Assembly: GCA_002366565.1 (NCBI GenBank)
Contig: DFBJ01000013.1
Coordinates: 372,001-436,000, forward strand
From: Bacteriovoracaceae bacterium UBA3083
Lineage (GTDB): Bacteria; Bdellovibrionota; Bacteriovoracia; Bacteriovoracales; Bacteriovoracaceae
Reading direction: 5' to 3'
DNA: 64,000 nucleotides
The position numbers and the translations under genes are program-made. The notes under the pieces are model-generated. The model worked only from the letters and a program-made list of their open reading frames with translations. It was not told where the DNA came from and did not search any database. Each line of letters opens with the position of its first letter. Positions within the stretch are counted from its first letter, which is position 1. This document shows, piece after piece, positions 42,079 through 50,099 of the stretch.

Positions 42079-43020
42079 TTAATCTATATTTAATTCATTA
42101 AACTTTTCATTAATAAAATTATTTATTCCAGGAAGAGCATTTTGATATGACTGCTCTTGTGATCGTCCTGTTTGAATTATTTCATATTTGAGAGCGCCAA
42201 TTTCATTCTCATCTTTATTAAGGCTTTTAATATTTAAAATAAATTTATATTTAACAAATCCTTTAACCTTCATATATTGTGGCTCTTGTTTTAACGATAC
42301 TTCAATTTTAAAATCAGCGTTGTTGTTAGTTATTATAAAGTCATTTTCATTAAGATTAAACTTAACAGACTTCATAATTTCTTGAGTAGAGCTAATCTCA
42401 TTAACCTCAAGAGAAACTTTAGTTCCAAGCTCTCTCTTAATTTTTTTCAACTTCAAGATATCCGCAACAGTGACGGAAGATAAATAAGAAGACCCTTTTA
42501 GAATTCTATATTTATCGTGAATTGAGTCGCGAACCTTTAACAACTTTAATGCTTTATTTAAAGAGCTTCTTCTTCCATCTTTAACAAAGGCCTTAATACG
42601 ACTATCAAGACTTTGCATACGATCTTCAAATATACCAGCAGTCTTATTTTTATTTAAAGCAATTAGAGCAAAATGACTTTCATCACTTTCGAACCTTTCT
42701 TTAATAAAAGATCCTTCTAGAACTTCATCTGTGAATTCTATGATTTCCCCAAATGTTTCCTCGCTCACAGAACCTGTAACAACACCTTCTTCAGTCTTGC
42801 TTTCTGACATAGTCGTAAAGGCTTGAGATGTTTTAATATTAACACTAAAAATCTTTGCAAGAGAGTCTCTAGCTGCCGCTTCAGCCCCTAGAGCTCCAGC
42901 AGCTTCACCAACAGCACAAATCTCCGTTGGTGGACAAAAATCAAAAGGAGAATTAATCCAAGCAGGAAGAGCTAAGACTTTAGTTTGAGTAAGAAAAAAA
43001 AGTAATAAAATCTTGAACAT
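42079..43020 (-). CDS. LPP20-like exported protein
   Basis: A 313-residue exported protein with a signal peptide ending near residue 18 (VLALP). The early mature segment CAVGEAAGALGAEAAARDSLAKIF is the LPP20/FlgP-type 'A..A...A...L' helix. A helical middle and a beta C-terminal half follow (KFILNIKSLNKDENEIGALKYEI). It lacks a lipobox, unlike its neighbours. It is the first gene of the operon running through the LPP20, LpoB-like and TPR lipoproteins. A 223-bp divergent gap separates it from the OmpA-domain gene on the other strand. Confidence 0.6.
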   Translation of the reverse strand: MFKILLLFFLTQTKVLALPAWINSPFDFCPPTEICAVGEAAGALGAEAAARDSLAKIFSVNIKTSQAFTTMSESKTEEGVVTGSVSEETFGEIIEFTDEVLEGSFIKERFESDESHFALIALNKNKTAGIFEDRMQSLDSRIKAFVKDGRRSSLNKALKLLKVRDSIHDKYRILKGSSYLSSVTVADILKLKKIKRELGTKVSLEVNEISSTQEIMKSVKFNLNENDFIITNNNADFKIEVSLKQEPQYMKVKGFVKYKFILNIKSLNKDENEIGALKYEIIQTGRSQEQSYQNALPGINNFINEKFNELNID

Positions 43021-43243
43021 ATAAACCTAGGGAAAAAGATCTAAACTTATGCTAACCAACTGACGATAAAAATACAATTTTAAATGTTTAGAGTGTTAAA
43101 GTAATTTCAGCTAATCAATAAGAGCTAAAGAACATAATAACAGAAACTTAACATATAACAACGACTCCGAATTAACCGACGAAAGAACTAAAGAATAGGC
43201 ACTACAATACCGATAATTTTAAGAATTTAAGTAAGGAAAAACA

Positions 43244-44719
43244 ATGTCACTCAAAAATAGTCTCACTTTCTATTTTATCTCTTCGTTAATGTGTCTGAGC
43301 ACAGAATATGCTTTAGCAGCTACCCAATCTTTAGACGAAGGAGCAAGTCTTTTAGCATTAAACTCAAGCATTGGTGATATCAAATCAATGAACTTAAAAC
43401 TCACTCCTCATGATTCAACGATGAAAGACCTACTCCTTACTCATGATGAAAAGAATGCTGTTCTTAAAAATATAGACAAAGTTCTACGTGAGAAGAATAA
43501 AGTTATTTTCGAATATATGAAGTTAACAAAGTCTTTAAACTCTAAGCTTCATGACCTCTCTTTAACTCAAAGACTAAAAGCAGAATTTAAAAAAAGAGAG
43601 TTGAGTAATAATATAGAAGGACAAGAAGACTTAATTATTGATTTAAAAAATAAAATTGAACAAAAAGACATAAGAATTAGTTACTTAAAAAAACTAGTCA
43701 AAAATCAAAACATACAACTCACAGAAAAAATTAATAAATTAAACTTTAAAATTAAAAACCTAACAGACTCCTTTAATAAAATGCCTGAAGAGATGGAGCA
43801 GATGGCACTGCTCTCTGAAAGTAAACATGTTCAAGTCGTTAGAAAATTACAAAATCAAATTTATGAAAAAAGTATAATGATAACTAGTTATCAAGATCAA
43901 TTAGAGCAATATAAAGATCTGAATGACCTATCAGCAAGAAATAATCAATTAGCGATTCAGCTAAATGAATCAAACGAACAACTTAAAAAGTATCAGCTCT
44001 CGTATAAGAAGATTGAAAATAAACTAAAAGAAGAACGACTTAAAAACATAGAACTTACTAACTATGCTAGTAATATCAAAGAGGAATATAGTAATCATAT
44101 AAATATACTCCAAGAGAAATATACTGCAGCAATAAACAATAACAAAATAACAAAAATAGCAAATAGAATGCCTGCAAGTATTGAAGAAAATAAAACAGTG
44201 ATAGAAAAAGTAAATCTTGGATACTTAGTGGAAATTGATCCTAGACATCTAAAAGTAATTTTAGATGAAAACTTCTTTTTTGTTTCTGGAAAAGTGAGCC
44301 TAGATCAAGAATCAAAAGAAAAGCTTCAATCTATTATGACTGCATATAGTAAAGAAATTTTCTCAAAAGAGGAACTTAGAGATAGACTTGAAAATATCCA
44401 TGTGATTGGACACTCTTCACCTGTATACAAAGGAAAAGTACAAAACCCTTTAGAAGCTTCAAAGAAAGCCTATAAAGCAAATATGGATATTAGTTTAAAT
44501 AGAGCAAAATCAATAGTTGATGCCATTATTGGTGAAAATTTAGAGCTGCCAAATAAGAAAGAAATAAGATCTAAACTAGTGGTATCTGGAAAGTCATTCT
44601 CTGAGCCTATTATTCAAAAAAGAAACTTAGCAAGTACTGAAAAAAGAGAATGTGGACAATATGACTGTGAAGCATCTCAGAGAGTAGAAATCATATTTGA
44701 ACTACAAAAGAAAAATTAG
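43244..44719 (+). CDS. Exported coiled-coil protein with C-terminal OmpA-like domain
   Basis: A 491-residue protein with a signal peptide ending near residue 26 (ALAA). A long Lys/Glu-rich coiled coil runs from about 65 to 310. The C-terminal domain (about 325-490) has the OmpA/MotB peptidoglycan-binding pattern: LDENFFFVSGKVSL, then IHVIGHSS and, after an insertion, NRAKSIVDAI and a final RVEIIFEL. The linker of more than 200 residues could reach across the periplasm. The AAGGA SD is six bases before the ATG. The gene is separated from the next one by 190 bp that hold only a hairpin. A wall-tethering role is inferred. Confidence 0.7.
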   Translation: MSLKNSLTFYFISSLMCLSTEYALAATQSLDEGASLLALNSSIGDIKSMNLKLTPHDSTMKDLLLTHDEKNAVLKNIDKVLREKNKVIFEYMKLTKSLNSKLHDLSLTQRLKAEFKKRELSNNIEGQEDLIIDLKNKIEQKDIRISYLKKLVKNQNIQLTEKINKLNFKIKNLTDSFNKMPEEMEQMALLSESKHVQVVRKLQNQIYEKSIMITSYQDQLEQYKDLNDLSARNNQLAIQLNESNEQLKKYQLSYKKIENKLKEERLKNIELTNYASNIKEEYSNHINILQEKYTAAINNNKITKIANRMPASIEENKTVIEKVNLGYLVEIDPRHLKVILDENFFFVSGKVSLDQESKEKLQSIMTAYSKEIFSKEELRDRLENIHVIGHSSPVYKGKVQNPLEASKKAYKANMDISLNRAKSIVDAIIGENLELPNKKEIRSKLVVSGKSFSEPIIQKRNLASTEKRECGQYDCEASQRVEIIFELQKKN

Positions 44720-44764
44720 ATAGATAGAGATCTTACCCCAGATAATAGTCACTTGAATCCCCTC

Positions 44765-44788
44765 CTCTGCCAAGCCTTTTTGGCAGAG
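44765..44788 (+). terminator. Hairpin downstream of the OmpA-domain gene
   Basis: CTCTGCCA, eight-base loop, TGGCAGAG is a perfect eight-pair stem 46 bp after the stop. No T-tract follows directly, so it may be a weak terminator or an mRNA stabiliser. The remaining bases of 44720-44909 show nothing else. Confidence 0.45.
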
Positions 44789-44909
44789 AGATTCCCCTCT
44801 CCCTAAGTATATTAACAACTTATTCTTAGATCAGTTTATTCGAAGTCAACTATTGTTCAGCTAATGAATTCCTATATTCTGGTAAGTAGTAATACTGGGG
44901 TAGTAATAC

Positions 44910-45671
44910 ATGAAAAAGTTGTCGATTTCAACATTCTGGATCTTTGTTCTTTGTCTTAGTTTAAGAACCTACTCATACCTATCTTATAATGAGCTTAAAG
45001 ATAAGGTGAACTCAGGTGAGTCATTACTAAATGATGACAAAAAGAAAACAATTGCTCTTTTAAATACATTGAATGATCTTACAAAAACTGTTCCAAAGGC
45101 CAACAACTTCAGAGAGGTCTCATCTGAAGATTTAGACAGTCAAAAACAGAAAGACTCTACTATCATCAATTTCATTGAAGATTTTTATGCTAGTAAAGAT
45201 AATCTTGAAGAGCTCGCCTATCATCAAAAAGTAATAAAGAAAATTAACAAAAAACTAGATACTCCAAATGCTCCTTTAGAGTATTTAGATATTGAACTTC
45301 TTTACTACTTTGTAATCAGAGAAAACTTTGATCTTCGAGACTTTCAAAAAAATATTATCTTTGAAGATTTAGGGTTTGATAGAGAGACAATGGCTAAAAT
45401 AAGAAGATACTCTACCTCTCAAGATTTTAGACTAGAAATACTTAGATTTAAAAATATTTATACCGATGAAGTCCTACAATCAGAACTTTTATCAGATATA
45501 GAAGATGAGCCAGAAGAAGTTACTGCTGAAGAGAAGTTGATTGCAGAAGATGTGAACTTAGAATTCCTTAGTCCAGCTGACGAACAAGAAGTTGATCTAG
45601 AGGCTAAACTTCAGGAACTCGACTATACGCCTGAAGAGATAGAAGAAATGTTATCCGGCTTTGAATTATAA
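44910..45671 (+). CDS. Acidic exported protein of unknown function
   Basis: A 253-residue protein with a signal peptide ending near residue 23 (RTYSY). The mature protein is helical and acidic, especially over the last 60 residues (DIEDEPEEVTAEEKL and QEVDLEAKLQELDYTPEEIEEMLSG). The last segment resembles a small helical hairpin, as in protein-binding motifs. No enzymatic motif is visible. The next gene's SD lies 3 bp after the stop, so the two are likely co-transcribed. Function unknown. Confidence 0.6.
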   Translation: MKKLSISTFWIFVLCLSLRTYSYLSYNELKDKVNSGESLLNDDKKKTIALLNTLNDLTKTVPKANNFREVSSEDLDSQKQKDSTIINFIEDFYASKDNLEELAYHQKVIKKINKKLDTPNAPLEYLDIELLYYFVIRENFDLRDFQKNIIFEDLGFDRETMAKIRRYSTSQDFRLEILRFKNIYTDEVLQSELLSDIEDEPEEVTAEEKLIAEDVNLEFLSPADEQEVDLEAKLQELDYTPEEIEEMLSGFEL

Positions 45672-45683
45672 TTGGAGATATAT

Positions 45684-46178
45684 ATGAAAACTAACTTTAA
45701 ACGAACAAAAGTCTATAATCTTCTATTTAAGGGTCGGACTTTCTTAATTAATCCAGTATTTCAAAAGAAGTTCATGGGCTTTATTGTTGGATCAGTCATT
45801 ATCTCCATGGCCGTCATGCACGGTGCTAACTGGGTTTTCTTTAATAGATTTATGGACTATGGAGATAAGCTAAACTTACCAAGTAATCATCCATTTTATA
45901 GGTTACTACTTGAGCAACAAGAGTTTATGACAATTGTATTCTTCATAAGTTCTATTATTCTTTCTGTTGTTTTATGCACGTTTGGACTATTCTTCTCTCA
46001 CCGTATAGCTGGTCCTATATATAGAATTCAAAAAGTATTTAATGACGCAACAAAAGAAGGTCATAAAGTAGATGAAATTCACTTCAGACATGATGACTTC
46101 TTTCAAGAAATTCCAATAGCTATGAATGATTACTTTAAAAAGCAAGATCAGGATCAAGTGACCAAGAAAGTTTCTTAA
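45684..46178 (+). CDS. Two-helix membrane protein ending in a HAMP-like segment
   Basis: A 164-residue protein. The start at ATG 45684 is preferred because GGAG lies six bases upstream; a TTG at 45672 overlaps this SD. Transmembrane helices lie near residues 29-49 and 80-104 with a periplasmic loop of about 30 residues. The sequence then reads SHRIAGPIYRIQKVF, the HAMP entry motif, and ends after about 45 more residues. Sensor kinases and chemoreceptors have HAMP followed by a kinase-coupling domain. Here the signalling domain is absent, so it may be a modulator protein of another receptor. The PilZ gene 57 bp downstream suggests cyclic-di-GMP context. Confidence 0.65.
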   Translation: MKTNFKRTKVYNLLFKGRTFLINPVFQKKFMGFIVGSVIISMAVMHGANWVFFNRFMDYGDKLNLPSNHPFYRLLLEQQEFMTIVFFISSIILSVVLCTFGLFFSHRIAGPIYRIQKVFNDATKEGHKVDEIHFRHDDFFQEIPIAMNDYFKKQDQDQVTKKVS

Positions 46179-46235
46179 ATCGAAACTAGACCTAAATTCT
46201 CTTTTGAGGAATAATAGACCTCATAGGAGAATTTA

Positions 46236-46913
46236 ATGATCAATCAAAGTGAATCAATTACCGACGAATTTGATATACATTCATTTTTTAGAGTATTGAA
46301 TCAAAGTAAATCTAAAGTCTGGCTCTGGCAAAAAGAAGATAACCAAAGAGTTGTACAATACGCTATGGTTAGAAAAGTAGACCTCATAAAAAAGGTAATT
46401 CATATTTCTCCATGTAGTTCAAAAGGATTTAAGTTTAAATCAATTCAAAATTTCTTCTTCTATAATTCTATAAACTCAAAGGCCTTTAAATTTACAGCTC
46501 GTGATCTATCTAGAGACATGATTATTTTCCCTATTCCAAAAGAAATTCAAACAGTAACAAGAGAATTTCTAAAAGATGTAGAACTTGTTGAAAAAGAAGA
46601 TGAAGATAAATTTAAACATCTCAGAAATGCTCCTCGTGTTCAACCTAGTGACAAGCAAACAGTCTCTATAAAGAGAATAAATATTCACTCTGAATTCTCG
46701 CAGCATGAGAAGTTCACTCTATATGATATTTCTTCAGGAGGAATGGGCATTCAAGTTAGTGATCCTGCAGAGTTTGATATAGGTGAATTGATTGAAGTGA
46801 TTAAAATAAACTCCAAGGCTGTACCTAAAGAGATATCAGGAGAAGTTGTTAGCATAAAACAATGCGTTGATAAATTAGATGGCTTTAAAATTGGAGTAAA
46901 ATTTTCAAGTTAA
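46236..46913 (+). CDS. PilZ-domain protein (probable c-di-GMP effector)
   Basis: A 225-residue cytoplasmic protein. The C-terminal PilZ domain has the nucleotide-binding RxxxR motif at R130-N-A-P-R134 and the DxSxxG motif at D164-I-S-S-G-G169, both intact, so c-di-GMP binding is likely. The N-terminal 120 residues form an unrecognised domain, of the YcgR-N/PilZN-like size, with KVDLIKKVIHISPCSSKGF. Likely roles are control of motility, gliding or surface processes. The ATG follows AGGAG. It ends convergently with the DUF2341 lipoprotein, overlapping by 4 bp. Confidence 0.82.
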   Translation: MINQSESITDEFDIHSFFRVLNQSKSKVWLWQKEDNQRVVQYAMVRKVDLIKKVIHISPCSSKGFKFKSIQNFFFYNSINSKAFKFTARDLSRDMIIFPIPKEIQTVTREFLKDVELVEKEDEDKFKHLRNAPRVQPSDKQTVSIKRINIHSEFSQHEKFTLYDISSGGMGIQVSDPAEFDIGELIEVIKINSKAVPKEISGEVVSIKQCVDKLDGFKIGVKFSS

Positions 46914-48790
46914 TTTGATGTTTGCTCTACTCCCACTGTCGTAGTGATACTAGTAGGAGAATAAGAACGTGCTTGCTTCCAAGATAAAACGTTTGTTTCT
47001 TCAAGTGTCTCGTGCTCATAGTAAATATAGAAATTTCCATCTCCTGTAATTCTTGTTCCTGATAAGTAGGACACAACAGTTGAACTACCAAAAGAAACAA
47101 GACCTGGAGTATTTCCTCCCCCCGGAGAGCAGACTGCTGAATTATCATTTCCACCAGGGTCAGTTAAAACTAAGTTCACTTCTTCTGAACAAACAACTAT
47201 TACATATTGAGAGTCACTAGGTAGAATATAGTCATTACCAAGCTCTTCCTCTGGCCAAAAAGAAGTTGAATCTTTTCCATCCCCATCCCCTTGAGTAATC
47301 GCAGTGACACCTTTATTAGCAATAACTTTTACACCTAGGGCCAGCTCTTGAACGTCTCCCCCATTAAATTCAATAATATCACCTTTATCTCCAGAGAATA
47401 CTTGAGCTGCCCCATTAGAAAAGTATATTAAACCACTTGTTCCGTCTTCAACAATTCCTACCGCACCAGAAGTTGCAGCAGTTCCTAATAGGGTCTCGGC
47501 TGGCTTCATCATGAGAGCAGGGTCTCTATTATCATCATAATAATAGAGTCCAATGATTGGAATATCACTCTCTATAAGACCCATCTCTGAAGTATCATAA
47601 TCAATATGTAGACTACTATTAGCAGGTATACTGTATGAATTAGAGTTAAGAAGAGATCCTGAACTATCATAATTGTACAATGTTAAATTTGCTGTGTTTG
47701 AATTTGGATTATAAAGATCCCAGTCATCATTCGCCCCTCTTGATTTAGGGTAAGTTAGAATAGTTGATGCAAAACTAAGCGGTGCAATTGAGTCAGCAGA
47801 ATCATCATATGTTGAGTATCTAGCACTTATTGGCCCATCAACACTTACGAGTCCATTGATTACATTATTTATAATTGTCCCCACTCCTGTAGATACTGAC
47901 TGAGTAATGTAGCCAGTATTTGTCAGTATATTCACATCATTATTATCTATATAAGACGTTATGGCATAATCAGAAGCTCCTGCTGCTTGTGATAACTCAT
48001 AATAAACATCTTTACTAACATCATAAGAGAATACATCCTGCATACTAGAAGCAGAGGAAATAGAGTCATTACCATAAGTCATTATTAATTTATCAGTACT
48101 TGAACTTTGAACTTTTACCCAAATTTTTGAAGCCCCTGAAGAGTCCCAACTTTCAATCCAATAATCCTGTTCATTATATGATTCATCAAAAATACGAATA
48201 TCTTCCCCATTACTTTGAACCTTACTATAGTCAAAATTAGAAGTGTTAAGATCGATCTCGATTTGAAATTCATCTTGATCAGTTGCTGAGCTTAAATCAA
48301 TCTCTCTAAAATAATCTCCACTGACAACTTGTAACTGTATTGGAGGAAGCTGAACAATAACGTTTCCATCAGCTGTAACAATAAGAGTATTTAGTGAACC
48401 AAAGCCTGTGGCCGTAAATGTTGATTTATAAACACCTCCACCTGAGTCTTCAGTTGCAGAGAATGTTCCAGAGGAGTTTCCATCACCTAACAAAGTGAAG
48501 TTTACAGTCATTCCTCCCTCATTTATTGCTACACCGCTAGAGTCTCTTGCAATGAAAGTAACCCTTGCTTCTTCTCCAACATAAAGGCGAGTTTCAGTAA
48601 TCTGCACGATGGAGTTAGTAACTGATATATCACTATTTGAAGGTTCCGTAGGAGGGTCTACAGGATTATCATTGAATCTGCCTTGATCTTTAACTTCAAC
48701 AGCTTCTTGAGCAGTATTACAAGAAGCTAGAAAGATCAGAGCGAGTCCGGTAATCAATGTGATAGAAAGCCTCTTAAGCATTTTAACCAT
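46910..48790 (-). CDS. DUF2341 lipoprotein with Ig-like domain
   Basis: A 626-residue lipoprotein (lipobox LASC near residue 24). After a Pro/Ser linker comes a bacterial Ig-like (Big_1/invasin-type) domain at about 55-155 (RLYVGEEARVTFIARDSSG and GVYKSTFTATGFG). A DUF2341 module at about 155-260 follows (DYSKVQSNGEDIRIFD and LIMTYGN). The remaining 360 residues are rich in Ser, Asp, Asn, Tyr and Gly, look like beta repeats, and have no recognised domain. Such proteins are usually surface-exposed adhesins or carbohydrate binders. The low Cys and Lys content and high Asn/Asp content contrast with neighbours. Function unknown. Confidence 0.7.
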   Translation of the reverse strand: MVKMLKRLSITLITGLALIFLASCNTAQEAVEVKDQGRFNDNPVDPPTEPSNSDISVTNSIVQITETRLYVGEEARVTFIARDSSGVAINEGGMTVNFTLLGDGNSSGTFSATEDSGGGVYKSTFTATGFGSLNTLIVTADGNVIVQLPPIQLQVVSGDYFREIDLSSATDQDEFQIEIDLNTSNFDYSKVQSNGEDIRIFDESYNEQDYWIESWDSSGASKIWVKVQSSSTDKLIMTYGNDSISSASSMQDVFSYDVSKDVYYELSQAAGASDYAITSYIDNNDVNILTNTGYITQSVSTGVGTIINNVINGLVSVDGPISARYSTYDDSADSIAPLSFASTILTYPKSRGANDDWDLYNPNSNTANLTLYNYDSSGSLLNSNSYSIPANSSLHIDYDTSEMGLIESDIPIIGLYYYDDNRDPALMMKPAETLLGTAATSGAVGIVEDGTSGLIYFSNGAAQVFSGDKGDIIEFNGGDVQELALGVKVIANKGVTAITQGDGDGKDSTSFWPEEELGNDYILPSDSQYVIVVCSEEVNLVLTDPGGNDNSAVCSPGGGNTPGLVSFGSSTVVSYLSGTRITGDGNFYIYYEHETLEETNVLSWKQARSYSPTSITTTVGVEQTSN

Positions 48791-48871
48791 ACCTGATATC
48801 TACTTAGATTCACCTCTAAGTATAGCATATATTGCCTATCGGAAATTTTTAGAAAATTAAGAAAATTAAGA

Positions 48872-49429
48872 TTAGAAACTGAGAATATTGTAGAAAATGC
48901 CGGCTTCAATCGAGAAAAGTCCAAACTTAGAGCTGCGGTGATAGTAGTTAAAGTCAACTATGTATCTTAAATCAGGTAGAAATAGGCTCCCGTGAAGCCC
49001 TCCTCCTATGAAGATACTGAAAGATTCCCCAGCAATGGAGTTTTTATTTAAAGTCGCAGTAGAGTTTGTTGTATAAGAGATATCAACACTATGCTTAACA
49101 ACACCAAAGTTTGCATGCGTAAGGCGACTAAAATCTAGCCTTGCTCCAAGAGTCATCAAGTCATCAGTAATTAATATGTCATAGGTTCCACTTGCAGTAG
49201 TATGAATATGTTCAATTTCAAGGGACCTATAGCTAAATTCTAAAGAGAGATTTTTAATCTTTGTCCCTATAGCAAAAAAAGGATCTAACCCATCTCCACC
49301 ATTCCAAAAATCGATCTCTGAAGATAAGACATTATAACTATATCCCACTCCACCATAAATACTTGCGGCACGGGAATTATGAGATAAAGAGATAAGAATA
49401 ATGAGTAGAGAACTTAGTATGTATTTCAT
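48872..49429 (-). CDS. Small outer-membrane beta-barrel protein
   Basis: A 185-residue precursor with a signal peptide ending near residue 20 (NSRAA). Alternating hydrophobic and polar residues form strand-length blocks (YGGVGYSYNVLSSEI, NLSFEFSYRS-like, DILITDDLMTLGARLDF) and the C-terminus ends FYNILSF with the terminal Phe of BAM substrates. The size matches eight-stranded barrels such as OmpW/OmpX/PagP. It starts 3 bp after the pdxH stop, so it is co-transcribed with an unrelated enzyme gene. Function unknown. Confidence 0.65.
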   Translation of the reverse strand: MKYILSSLLIILISLSHNSRAASIYGGVGYSYNVLSSEIDFWNGGDGLDPFFAIGTKIKNLSLEFSYRSLEIEHIHTTASGTYDILITDDLMTLGARLDFSRLTHANFGVVKHSVDISYTTNSTATLNKNSIAGESFSIFIGGGLHGSLFLPDLRYIVDFNYYHRSSKFGLFSIEAGIFYNILSF

Positions 49430-49432
49430 ATA

Positions 49433-50035
49433 CTAAGGCTGTAGCCTATCAATCTGCCACCCTTTGTCTGATTTAACTTTGAAGAGAATTCTATCATTCA
49501 ATCTATGTTCACCATATATGAAAAATTCAATCTCTGATGGATCAACTAAGTATCCTCCCCAATTTTCAGGGTACGGAACATCTTTTCCTTCAAGCTCTTT
49601 AGACTTCTCAGCGTGAATTCTTAATAGTGTTTCCTTATCAGAAATGACATCGCTCTGACTTGATATGTAAGAAGCAATTTGACTGTCACGGTCTCTTCCA
49701 GAAAAGTACTTCTTAGAGAGTTCGCGAGACATCTTCTTTACTGAACCAGTCACACGTACTTGTCGGCCAAGATTTCTCCAAAAGAAGGCCATTGAAGCTT
49801 TTGGATTTAAGTCTAGTTGTTTTGATTTTGAACTATTATAGTTTGTATAAAATACCAATTGGTTATCCATAACACCTTTGTATAAAAGGTAGCGAACAGA
49901 AACATTTCCCACATTATCTGCAGTAGCAAGTGCAAAGGCATCAGGATAAGAATCTAGTTCTTTTGCTTTATCGAACCAATTTAAAAAGGTTTCTATCGGA
50001 TCTTTTGAAATATCAAATTGAGTTAAGTTTTCCAT
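49433..50035 (-). CDS. pdxH: Pyridoxamine/pyridoxine 5'-phosphate oxidase
   Basis: The FMN enzyme makes pyridoxal 5'-phosphate from PNP or PMP. The 200 residues show the N-terminal DPIETFLNWFDKA, NVSVRYLLYKGV (FMN), FYTNYNSSKSKQL, RQVRVTGSV, and the C-terminal PENWGGYLVDPSEIEFF and RLNDRILF motifs that hold FMN and substrate. Length is normal. It is followed 3 bp later by the barrel gene. The terminator of the upstream large exported protein gene lies just before its start. Confidence 0.93.
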   Translation of the reverse strand: MENLTQFDISKDPIETFLNWFDKAKELDSYPDAFALATADNVGNVSVRYLLYKGVMDNQLVFYTNYNSSKSKQLDLNPKASMAFFWRNLGRQVRVTGSVKKMSRELSKKYFSGRDRDSQIASYISSQSDVISDKETLLRIHAEKSKELEGKDVPYPENWGGYLVDPSEIEFFIYGEHRLNDRILFKVKSDKGWQIDRLQP

Positions 50036-50072
50036 ATATAAAATATGCCACTTTTGATTCTCTTGGACAAAT

Positions 50073-50096
50073 AAAAAAGGCCCTTACTGGGCCTTT
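50073..50096 (-). terminator. Intrinsic terminator of the 654-residue exported-protein gene
   Basis: AAAGGCCC, loop TTACT, GGGCCTTT form a perfect eight-pair stem (50076-50096), followed on the minus strand by a run of T residues. It begins 4 bp after the stop codon at 50100. Confidence 0.8.
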
Positions 50097-50099
50097 AAC

